Below, piece after piece: positions 43,873 through 51,154 of a DNA stretch of 64,000 nt. The DNA lies in the NCBI RefSeq assembly GCF_003001815.1, contig NZ_PVMZ01000010.1, positions 1-64,000 on the forward strand. Reading direction: 5' to 3'. The notes below the pieces were generated by a model. It made no database searches, was not told the DNA's origin, and worked only from the letters and a program-made list of their open reading frames with translations. The first letter of the stretch is position 1, and each line of letters begins with the position of its first letter. Made by a program: the position numbers and the translations under genes. Source of the stretch: Actinoplanes italicus (GTDB lineage Bacteria > Actinomycetota > Actinomycetes > Mycobacteriales > Micromonosporaceae).

Positions 43873-44372
43873 GGGTTACCGCCGCCGAACGTCTCCCGAA
43901 GGATCTCCTGCTCACCGTCGGTGAGGTTGGTGGCGATCAGCTTCTTGTGCAGGCCGTGGAACCGCTCGCCGAGCCGGTCCAGGTTGCCGTGGTCGGTGAC
44001 CAGGAACAGCGCGGAGGTGCCCTCGGTGATCTCGGCCCGGATGGTCTCCAGCTGCTCCCGGTCGATGCCGGTGCCCTCGGTCGCCTTGACCAGGGCTCCG
44101 ATGCCGGCGCCGACCGCGGCCCCGGCGACCGGGACCAGGAACAGCCCGCCGACGACGAGGCCCCAGAAGGCGCCCCAGCCGGTGTGGCGCCAGGTGTTCT
44201 CGTGCTCATGGTGGGTCTCCGGCGCGGGAGCGCCCTTCGGCCACACGACCACCGCGTGGTCGACGACCTGTACCAGGCCGTCGGCTGAGGCGTTCTCGAT
44301 GATGGTGAGGGCCTGTTCGGCCCGCTCAGGTGTGTCGAACTTCCATACCGTGAAGGTCGTCATGGTCGTCAT
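43869..44372 (-). CDS. DUF1269-like membrane-associated protein
   Basis: A protein of about 167 aa, start ATG 44372 or 44363. The N-terminal FTVWKFDTPERAEQALTIIE is a small alpha/beta domain. A glycine-rich hydrophobic segment (GWGAFWGLVVGGLFLVPVAG) and an acidic C-terminal part follow. It is a paralogue of the gene at 46296. It overlaps both neighbours in the operon, which suggests co-translation. Confidence 0.75.
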   Translation of the reverse strand: MTTMTTFTVWKFDTPERAEQALTIIENASADGLVQVVDHAVVVWPKGAPAPETHHEHENTWRHTGWGAFWGLVVGGLFLVPVAGAAVGAGIGALVKATEGTGIDREQLETIRAEITEGTSALFLVTDHGNLDRLGERFHGLHKKLIATNLTDGEQEILRETFGGGNP

Positions 44373-45486
44373 GGTCGGCCGGGGGTTCCTCCGGCACCTC
44401 ATCCCTGGCGGGCGGTCCTCCCGACATCAGGCTGTTGAGCCAGCGCGTCGACGGGTCGACGTCGATGAGCAGGCCCTTGGCCAGCAGGGTCAGCGGGATC
44501 GCCAGCAGGGCGCCGAGCGCGCCCAGCACCCATCCCCAGAAGATGAGCGACAGGAACGTGACGGTGGCGGACAACCCCACCGCGTCCCCGACGATCTTGG
44601 GCTGGATCACCGACTGGATGATGAAGTTGACCACGCAGTAGAGCACGATCACCCACATCATCAGCTCGGGACCGCCTTCGAGCAGGCCCAGCAGCGCCGG
44701 CGGGATGACCCCGACGATGAACCCGACGTTCGGGATGTAGTTGGTGATGAACGACAGCAGCCCCCACAGCAGCGGCAGCGGGATGCTCAGCCACCACAGC
44801 AGAGCCGTGTCGAAGACCGCCACGATCAGCCCGAACACGGTCGTGACCAGCAGGTAGCGGCGGGTTCCGGAGGCGAACACGTGCAGCGCGGCGACCACCT
44901 GCGGGCGCTCGGTCACCACCTCCTTGAGGCGGGCCGGGAAGTTCACCGCGTCGAGGCACAGGAAGAGCAGGACGGCCAGCAGGAACACCGAGTTCCCGAG
45001 AGCGCCGGCAAGACCACCGAAGAAGACCTCGACGATGCGTACGAACGAGCCGGCGTCCACGTCGGACATGGCTGCCCTCAACTGCTCGACATCCATGCCG
45101 AGCCCGCTGAGCCCGGCCGCCAGGTCGTCGCGCAGCTGGGTGAACCGGTCCTGATATTCCGGCAGCAGGTCGATGAGGCGGGTCACGGACACCGCCAGCG
45201 CCCCGCCCAGGGCGAACAGCCCCAGGTACACGGTGGTGACGGTGGCCGTGGCGGCGAGCCAGACCGGTGCGCCGCGCCGGCGCAGCCAACCGGTGAGGGG
45301 CGCGACCGTCACGGTGAGCATGAGGGCGAGGAAAACCGGCCCGACCAGCTCCGCGACGGCGCGCATCCCGGCGACCACCACGACCACGCAGGCCGTGCCG
45401 AGCAGGACGAGCACACCACGTGGAAGCACGGCCGGGCCGGTTCCGTCCTCAGTGCCGGACCTCACGGCCGTGGGCGGTGAGGGCAT
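44326..45486 (-). CDS. AI-2E-family transporter (PF01594-like)
   Basis: A 386-aa membrane protein with about eight helices. Characteristic features are the hydrophobic N-terminal VLVLLGTACVVVVVAGMRAV, the central amphipathic domain, and the conserved YIPNVGFIVGVIPPALLGLL and PKIVGDAVGLSATVTFLSLI segments. The family exports small molecules or ions; autoinducer export is shown only for some. It overlaps the upstream DUF7144 gene by 38 bp and the DUF1269 gene by 47 bp. Confidence 0.85.
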   Translation of the reverse strand: MPSPPTAVRSGTEDGTGPAVLPRGVLVLLGTACVVVVVAGMRAVAELVGPVFLALMLTVTVAPLTGWLRRRGAPVWLAATATVTTVYLGLFALGGALAVSVTRLIDLLPEYQDRFTQLRDDLAAGLSGLGMDVEQLRAAMSDVDAGSFVRIVEVFFGGLAGALGNSVFLLAVLLFLCLDAVNFPARLKEVVTERPQVVAALHVFASGTRRYLLVTTVFGLIVAVFDTALLWWLSIPLPLLWGLLSFITNYIPNVGFIVGVIPPALLGLLEGGPELMMWVIVLYCVVNFIIQSVIQPKIVGDAVGLSATVTFLSLIFWGWVLGALGALLAIPLTLLAKGLLIDVDPSTRWLNSLMSGGPPARDEVPEEPPADHDDHDDLHGMEVRHT

Positions 45487-45892
45487 AGATGATCAGAACG
45501 TCCATCGCGATCACGATGGTGGACCAGATCGGGTACGCCGGGAGGAAGGCCAGGTTCACCAGGGCGCTCAGGACGGCGATGATGACGCCGACCACTCGCG
45601 CCCACGTCTGGCCGGCCAGGATGCCGAGCCCCGTGCCGACCGCGATCGCACCGATGGCGATGTGCGTCCAGCCGTAGGTGTCGAAGTCCACCGGCACGAT
45701 CAGGCCGCTCTTCGTGGTCAGGTAGAACTCGTCGCGGAACAGGGCGATGATGCCCTCGACCGCCTGGAACGAGCCGAGCATCAGCAGCATGACGCCGGCG
45801 AACACCACCATTCCCACCCAGCCCGTCGCAGGACGCCCGCCGGGGGGCACGTACGGCTCGTCGTAGGACTGCCGCGCCTCGGTGTCGGTCAT
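45449..45892 (-). CDS. DUF7144-like four-helix membrane protein
   Basis: A 147-aa membrane protein. GMVVFAGVMLLMLGSFQAVE is the first helix and includes the G-x-F-Q-x-x-E motif; WTHIAIGAIAVGTGLGILAG and two more helices follow. It is a paralogue of the gene at 53787, which keeps the motif GAFQAMEG and a YALCAHGSEVRH tail. AGGGAGAC precedes the ATG. A palindromic box lies 77 nt upstream. Confidence 0.78.
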   Translation of the reverse strand: MTDTEARQSYDEPYVPPGGRPATGWVGMVVFAGVMLLMLGSFQAVEGIIALFRDEFYLTTKSGLIVPVDFDTYGWTHIAIGAIAVGTGLGILAGQTWARVVGVIIAVLSALVNLAFLPAYPIWSTIVIAMDVLIIYALTAHGREVRH

Positions 45893-45932
45893 GGTTTGTC
45901 TCCCTAGTCAGGGGTCCGTGATTGCGGGTCGA

Positions 45933-46160
45933 TCATGTGGCCGCGCCCCGGTCCGGCACGCCATCCGTGACGGATGAAACGCAGACCACCTCCACTCCGG
46001 AGCGATCCAGCCGGGTCAGCAACCTCTCCAGATCGGCGTCCGAGAGCCGGCCGCGGATCGTGCACTGATACGGCAGGGCCCGGCAGCGCAGGTCCCCGAG
46101 CGCCCGTCGGAGCACTGGGCCGAGGAACCCCCGGACCCGGATCTCGTAGCGCTCGTACAT
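45933..46160 (-). CDS. Small basic protein of unknown function
   Basis: A 75-aa protein starting MYERYEIRVRGFLGPVLRRA, with the ATG at 46160 preceded by GAGGAGAC. It contains a possible small alpha/beta unit (CRALPYQCTIRGRLSDADLE, then SGVEVVCVSSV). I do not recognise a family. Its 3' end covers the box that seems to drive the downstream gene at 45892. Confidence 0.62.
   Translation of the reverse strand: MYERYEIRVRGFLGPVLRRALGDLRCRALPYQCTIRGRLSDADLERLLTRLDRSGVEVVCVSSVTDGVPDRGAAT
45961..45977. promoter_or_regulatory. Palindromic box 4 (CCATCC-N5-GGATGA)
   Basis: CCATCC GTGAC GGATGA, one mismatch at the first base. It lies inside the end of the 75-aa gene; the centre is 77 nt from the ATG of the minus-strand operon at 45892. 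Confidence 0.65.
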
Positions 46161-46214
46161 GACCTGTCTCCTCTCGTCTGCAGTCGAGAGTCGCGGGCGG
46201 CCGGTCCGTGTACC

Positions 46215-46231
46215 TCCTCCCACAGGGATGA
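46215..46231. promoter_or_regulatory. Degenerate palindromic box between divergent genes
   Basis: TCCTCC CACAG GGATGA. The right arm is exact. The centre is 73 nt from the ATG at 46296 and 63 nt from the ATG at 46160; both genes have ribosome sites. Confidence 0.5.
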
Positions 46232-46295
46232 GGACCGCCGATGCCCCCGCGTGGCTGACTGAACGGGACTTCACAGGGCACGGAAGGAGTTCGAC

Positions 46296-46790
46296 ATGGC
46301 AACACTGGTCGCCATCGGATACCCGGACGAGACCACGGCGACAGCGGCGTCGCTCGAGGCCCACCGTCTGGCCAAGGACCTGATCATCCAGCCGGACGCG
46401 ATCGCCACGATCATCCGGGACCGTGAGGGCAAGTTCCACGTGACGACGAACCACCACGCGGTGGCCGGCGGCACCACGTGGGGCATGTTCTGGGGCCTGC
46501 TCTTCGGCATGCTGTTCTTCATCCCGATCCTCGGCATGGCCGTCGGCGCCGGCCTCGGCGCCCTCACCGGCAAGCTCGCCAAGGGAGCCATCAACAAGGA
46601 GTTCCAGCAGCGGATCCGGGACGAGCTGCAGCCCGGCACGTCGGCGCTGTTCCTGGTGCTCGAGGCGGTCACCCCGGACAAGGCGGTCGACGCGCTGAGC
46701 CAGTTCGGCGGCACGGTGCTCAAGTCGTCGCTGCCGAAGGAGACCGAGGCGGAGCTGCAGGAGGCGCTGCACGGCGGTGAGCAGCACTGA
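46296..46790 (+). CDS. DUF1269-family membrane protein
   Basis: A 164-aa protein. The N-terminal VAIGYPDETTATAASLEAHR is followed by a short beta-rich stretch (ATIIRDREGKFHVTT), the glycine-rich membrane segment WGMFWGLLFGMLFFIPILGM, and an acidic C-terminal half (GTSALFLVLEAVTP). It is a paralogue of the gene at 43869. Function unknown. GGAAGGAG precedes the ATG. A hairpin terminator follows at 46810. Confidence 0.8.
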   Translation: MATLVAIGYPDETTATAASLEAHRLAKDLIIQPDAIATIIRDREGKFHVTTNHHAVAGGTTWGMFWGLLFGMLFFIPILGMAVGAGLGALTGKLAKGAINKEFQQRIRDELQPGTSALFLVLEAVTPDKAVDALSQFGGTVLKSSLPKETEAELQEALHGGEQH

Positions 46791-46809
46791 CCTGCCCGGC
46801 ACGTGAACG

Positions 46810-46843
46810 GGACGCCGTCCGGATCTCCGGGCGGCGTCCTCTT
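46810..46843 (+). terminator. Rho-independent-like terminator with T-rich tail
   Basis: GGACGCCGTCCGG and CCGGGCGGCGTCC pair over 13 positions (one G-U) around a 4-nt loop, then TCTTT. It closes the DUF1269 gene. Confidence 0.8.
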
Positions 46844-46860
46844 TCATCCCTGGCGGGGGA
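46844..46860. promoter_or_regulatory. Degenerate palindromic box before the GH63 gene
   Basis: TCATCC CTGGC GGGGGA. The left arm is exact, the right arm weak. The centre is 43 nt from the ATG at 46895. Confidence 0.45.
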
Positions 46861-46894
46861 CGGAATGCCGGGGCCGTGAGCAGAGCCTTCAGGC

Positions 46895-49576
46895 ATGGCC
46901 ATCAACGAAGCAAGCGCCGAGCAGAGGCGTCTGCGTGACGCCGACACCGCCGCCGTGCCATGGCGGCGCTGGGGGCCGTACCTCAGTGAACGGCAGTGGG
47001 GTACGGTCCGCGAGGACTACAGCCCGGGCGGCGACGCCTGGGACTTTCTCAGCCACGACGCCGCCCGCTCCCGGGCCTACCGGTGGGGCGAGGACGGCAT
47101 CGGCGGGTTCAGCGACGACCAGCAGGGCCTCTGCCTGGCCGTGGCGATGTGGAACGGCGCCGACCCGATCCTCAAGGAGCGGTTCTTCGGGCTGACCAAC
47201 ACCGAGGGCAACCACGGCGAGGACGCCAAGGAGTACTGGTTCTACGTCGACGCCACCCCCACCCACTCCTACCAGCGGATGGTCTACAAGTATCCGCACG
47301 CGGCGTTCCCGTACGAGGACCTGGTCGCCACCAACCGGGCCCGCGGCCGCGGTGACTTCGAGTACGAGCTGCTCGACACCGGCATCTTCGACGGGGACCG
47401 GTACTTCGACGTGGAGATCGAGTACGCGAAGGCCGGCCCGGAGAACCTGCTGGGCCGGATCACCGTGCACAACCGCGGACCGGAGGCGGCCTCGCTGCGT
47501 CTGCTGCCGACCATGTGGTTCCGCAACACCTGGTCCTGGGACCGGCCCGAGCCGAAACCGGTGCTGCGGGCCCGGCCCGAGGGCGTCGAGGCGGTCCACG
47601 ACCGTCTGGGAACACGCTGGTTCACCGTCCTCGGCGACGCTCCGCTGCTGTTCACCGAGAACGAGTCGGCCGGGACCGGCCCATACGTCAAGGACGCCTT
47701 CGATCGGTACGTCGTGCACGGCGACACCTCGGCGGTGAACCCGGACGGTGTCGGCACCAAGGTCGCCGCGCTGGTGACGCTCGACGTGCCGGCCGGCGGC
47801 TCCGCCGTGGTCCGGTTCCGGCTGGCCGAGGCGCCACCCGCGGGCACCGATCCGGAGGCCTTCGACCGGGTCGTCGACCATCGGCGGGCCGAGGCCGACG
47901 AGTTCTACCGCGAGCTGCTCGCGCCGGAGCTCGGCGACGACGAGCGCCAGGTGGTGCGGCAGGCGCTGGCCGGCATGCTGTGGAGCAAGCAGTACTTCGG
48001 CTACGACGTGGAGCGCTGGCTCACCGGGCACGGCCGCGACCCGCTCGCGTCGCGGGGCACCCGCAACGGCGAGTGGTTCCACATGATCTGCAACGACGTC
48101 ATCTCGATGCCGGACAAGTGGGAGTACCCCTGGTTCGCCGCGTGGGATCTGGCGTTCCAGTCGATCGCGCTGGCCCTGGTCGACCTCGGCTTCGCCAAGG
48201 ACCAGCTGAACCTGCTGCTCGGCCGCCGTTACCTGCACCCGAGCGGGCAGATCCCCGCGTACGAGTGGAACTTCTCCGACGTCAACCCGCCGGTGCACGC
48301 CTGGGCCACCTACCTGGTCTACGAGCTGGACAAGTCCCGCAACGGGCGCGGCGACCACGCCTGGCTGGAGTCGATCTTCCACAAGCTGGCGAAGAACTTC
48401 ACCTGGTGGGTCAACCGCAAGGACCACGACGGCAACAACGTCTTCCAGGGCGGCTTCCTCGGCCTGGACAACATCGGCGTCTTCGACCGCAGCGCGCCGC
48501 TGCCCACCGGCGGCTACCTCGACCAGGCCGACGGCACGGCGTGGATGGCGCTGTACTGCCAGAGCATGCTGTCGATCGCGCTGGAGCTGTCCCAGCAGGA
48601 CCCCGTCTACATCGAGCAGGCGCAGGCATACTTCGAACACTTCGCCTGGATCGCGGTGGCGGTCAACCGGGAGGCCGGCGGCGCGGCCATGTGGGACGAG
48701 GAGGACGGGTTCTTCTACGACCTGCTGAGACTGCCCGACGGCAGCTCGCAACGGCTGCGGGTCCGTTCGCTGGTCGGGCTGCTGCCGCTGGCCGCCGTGA
48801 CGGTGTACGAGGCGACGCTGACCGCCCGCCACCCGCAGCTGATCGAGGGCGTGCAGGACTTCGTGAACCGGCACCCCAGCGTCAGCTCGGTGATGTCACG
48901 GGGACGGGTCACCGGCCGGCACGGCGAGCACCTGCTCGCGCTCTTCGACGAGACGCGGCTGCGGCGCATCCTCACCCGGCTCCTCGACTCCGACGAGTTC
49001 CTCAGCCCGTACGGGATCCGCTCGCTCTCCAAGCATCATGACGAGCACCCGTTCGAGTTCCGGGTGGCCGACCGGACGTTCACGGTCGGTTATCAGCCGG
49101 CCGAGTCGGACAGTGGCATGTTCGGCGGCAACTCCAACTGGCGCGGCCCCGTCTGGTTCCCGGCGAACGTGCTGGTCATCCGGGCCCTGATGAACCTGTA
49201 CGTGGGCTACGGCGACGACTTCACGGTGGAGTGCCCGACCGGCTCCGGGGTGAAGATGACGCTGTTCGAGGTGGCCCGGGAGATCTCCGAGCGGCTGACC
49301 CGGATCTTCCTGCCCGGACCCGACGGAGCACGCCCCACGCACGGCGGGCAGACGATCTTCGCCTCCGAGCACTGGCGTGACCTGATCACGTTCAGTGAGT
49401 ACTTCCACGGTGACAACGGGGCCGGCCTGGGCGCCGCCCACCAGACCGGCTGGACCGGGCTGGTCGCCGTGTTCCCCAACGTGTTCGCCGGCCTGGCCGG
49501 CATGGATCTGCTGGAGAACGGCATGACCGGGGTGCTGCGGGCGGCCGTGGTGCCGGAGGAGGGTGATCGGGGATGA
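46895..49576 (+). CDS. GH63-like glucosidase (MGH1-type glycoside hydrolase)
   Basis: An 893-aa (alpha/alpha)6 glycoside hydrolase, cytoplasmic with no signal peptide. The N-terminal domain has WGPYLSERQWGTVREDYSPG. The helical catalytic part has KWEYPWFAAWDLAFQSIALA (acidic residue in the active cleft) and SDSGMFGGNSNWRGPVWFPA, where the second acidic residue lies nearby. It probably removes glucose from alpha-glucosides or storage oligosaccharides. It overlaps the GH13 gene by 4 bp. No clear ribosome site precedes the ATG. Confidence 0.85.
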   Translation: MAINEASAEQRRLRDADTAAVPWRRWGPYLSERQWGTVREDYSPGGDAWDFLSHDAARSRAYRWGEDGIGGFSDDQQGLCLAVAMWNGADPILKERFFGLTNTEGNHGEDAKEYWFYVDATPTHSYQRMVYKYPHAAFPYEDLVATNRARGRGDFEYELLDTGIFDGDRYFDVEIEYAKAGPENLLGRITVHNRGPEAASLRLLPTMWFRNTWSWDRPEPKPVLRARPEGVEAVHDRLGTRWFTVLGDAPLLFTENESAGTGPYVKDAFDRYVVHGDTSAVNPDGVGTKVAALVTLDVPAGGSAVVRFRLAEAPPAGTDPEAFDRVVDHRRAEADEFYRELLAPELGDDERQVVRQALAGMLWSKQYFGYDVERWLTGHGRDPLASRGTRNGEWFHMICNDVISMPDKWEYPWFAAWDLAFQSIALALVDLGFAKDQLNLLLGRRYLHPSGQIPAYEWNFSDVNPPVHAWATYLVYELDKSRNGRGDHAWLESIFHKLAKNFTWWVNRKDHDGNNVFQGGFLGLDNIGVFDRSAPLPTGGYLDQADGTAWMALYCQSMLSIALELSQQDPVYIEQAQAYFEHFAWIAVAVNREAGGAAMWDEEDGFFYDLLRLPDGSSQRLRVRSLVGLLPLAAVTVYEATLTARHPQLIEGVQDFVNRHPSVSSVMSRGRVTGRHGEHLLALFDETRLRRILTRLLDSDEFLSPYGIRSLSKHHDEHPFEFRVADRTFTVGYQPAESDSGMFGGNSNWRGPVWFPANVLVIRALMNLYVGYGDDFTVECPTGSGVKMTLFEVAREISERLTRIFLPGPDGARPTHGGQTIFASEHWRDLITFSEYFHGDNGAGLGAAHQTGWTGLVAVFPNVFAGLAGMDLLENGMTGVLRAAVVPEEGDRG

Positions 49577-51042
49577 GCAACGGCTGGCCGTCCGCCCCGG
49601 CGGTCTACGAGATCTTCACCTGGCCCTGGCTCGAAGGACTGAGCCGCCGGTACGGCCGGGACGTCACCCTCGGCGACGTGCCCGGTGAGGTGTGGGACGA
49701 GGTGTCCGCACCCGGCATCGACGCGGTCTGGCTCATGGGCGTCTGGGAGCGCAGTCCCGCCGGGCTGCGGATCGCCCGGACGAACACGTCCCTGCAGCGG
49801 TCCTTCGAGGAGGTGCTGCCCGACCTGCGTGACACCGACGTGGTCGGCTCGCCGTACTGCGTGCGGCGTTACCGGGTGGACGACCGTCTGGGCGGCCCGG
49901 CCGGACTCGCGGCGGCCCGGGCCGAACTCCGGGCACGCGGCGTCAGGCTGATCCTCGACTACGTGCCCAACCACGTCGCGCCCGACCACCCGGCGACGTT
50001 CTCGCATCCGAACTGGTTCGTGCAGGGCACCGCGATGGACCAGATCGAGGATCCGGTCGCCTGGTTCACGGTCTCCGGGCGGGTGCTGGCGCACGGGCGG
50101 GACCCGTACTTCCCGCCGTGGCCGGACGTGGCCCAGGTCAACGCGTTCGACACCGGGCTGCGCGACGCCACCGCGGCGGCGCTGGCCGACATCGGCGACC
50201 AGTGCGACGGGGTGCGCTGCGACATGGCGATGCTGATGACCAACGAGGTGTTCGCACGCACCTGGGGACGGCACGTGGGGCCCGCGCCGGAGGAGGAGTT
50301 CTGGCCGTACGTCATCGGACGGATCCGGCAGCGGCACCCGGACCTCGTGATGATCGCCGAGGCGTACTGGGACATGGAGTGGACCCTGCAGCGCCAGGGC
50401 TTCGACTTCTGCTACGACAAGCGCCTCTACGACCGGCTCACCCGCGAGGACGCCGAGTCGGTACGCAAGCACCTGGCCGCCGGCCGGGACTATCAGGACG
50501 GCCTGATCCGGTTCCTGGAGAACCACGACGAGGCACGGGCCGCGGAGACCGTGCCGGGCGCGCGGGGACGGGCCGCCGCGGTGGCGATCGCCACCCTGCC
50601 CGGCGCGACGCTCTGGCACGACGGGCAGTTCGAGGGCCGGCGGGTCCGGCTGCCGGTCTTCCTGGCCCGGTTCCCGGACGAGGCCGCGGACCCGGACCTC
50701 GTGGCGTTCTACCGTGGTCTCGTCGCGGTGGCCGGATCGGTGCGTGTGGGGGAGTGGCGGCTGCTCGACACGCACGGCTGGCCGGACAATTCCACCCATC
50801 GGGAGCTTCTCAGCTGGGCCTGGCACGACGAGGCACCACGGACCGTCGTCGTGGTCAACTACAGCGACCGCCCCGCCCAGGCCCGGGTGGAACTGCCGTG
50901 GCCGGCACTGGCCGGGCGGTCGTGGCAGCTCACCGACCTGCTGGACGGCCGGATGTTCACCCGTGACGGGGACGAGCTCGCCGGTGGTGGCCTCTACGTC
51001 GACCTTGCGGCCTGGAGTTCACACGTAGTGACGTTCCGTTAA
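49573..51042 (+). CDS. GH13-family alpha-amylase-like enzyme
   Basis: A 489-aa cytoplasmic alpha-glucan-active enzyme. VRLILDYVPNHVAPDHP is conserved region I. GVRCDMAMLMTNEVF carries the nucleophile Asp. LVMIAEAYWDMEWTLQRQGF carries the acid/base Glu, and RFLENHDEARAAE is region IV with the transition-state Asp. It is translationally coupled to the GH63 glucosidase, so the pair probably degrades or remodels glycogen, maltooligosaccharides or a compatible glucoside under stress. The exact activity is not assignable. Confidence 0.87.
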   Translation: MSNGWPSAPAVYEIFTWPWLEGLSRRYGRDVTLGDVPGEVWDEVSAPGIDAVWLMGVWERSPAGLRIARTNTSLQRSFEEVLPDLRDTDVVGSPYCVRRYRVDDRLGGPAGLAAARAELRARGVRLILDYVPNHVAPDHPATFSHPNWFVQGTAMDQIEDPVAWFTVSGRVLAHGRDPYFPPWPDVAQVNAFDTGLRDATAAALADIGDQCDGVRCDMAMLMTNEVFARTWGRHVGPAPEEEFWPYVIGRIRQRHPDLVMIAEAYWDMEWTLQRQGFDFCYDKRLYDRLTREDAESVRKHLAAGRDYQDGLIRFLENHDEARAAETVPGARGRAAAVAIATLPGATLWHDGQFEGRRVRLPVFLARFPDEAADPDLVAFYRGLVAVAGSVRVGEWRLLDTHGWPDNSTHRELLSWAWHDEAPRTVVVVNYSDRPAQARVELPWPALAGRSWQLTDLLDGRMFTRDGDELAGGGLYVDLAAWSSHVVTFR

Positions 51043-51154
51043 TAAGGTGGACACCGTAGGTCACCGGACTATCCGATCCGGACGATGTGCGTCCCCACGG
51101 GCCGGACGAGTCTGAACGAGGAGATCAAACCGGCGGCCAACGGAGGAAGCCAGC

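Noticed and set aside
51069..51085. A further palindromic box before the LuxR gene at 51155 (CTATCC-N5-GGACGA)
   Set aside because: Three mismatches to the box. The distance of 78 nt would fit, but the similarity is too weak to list as a feature.
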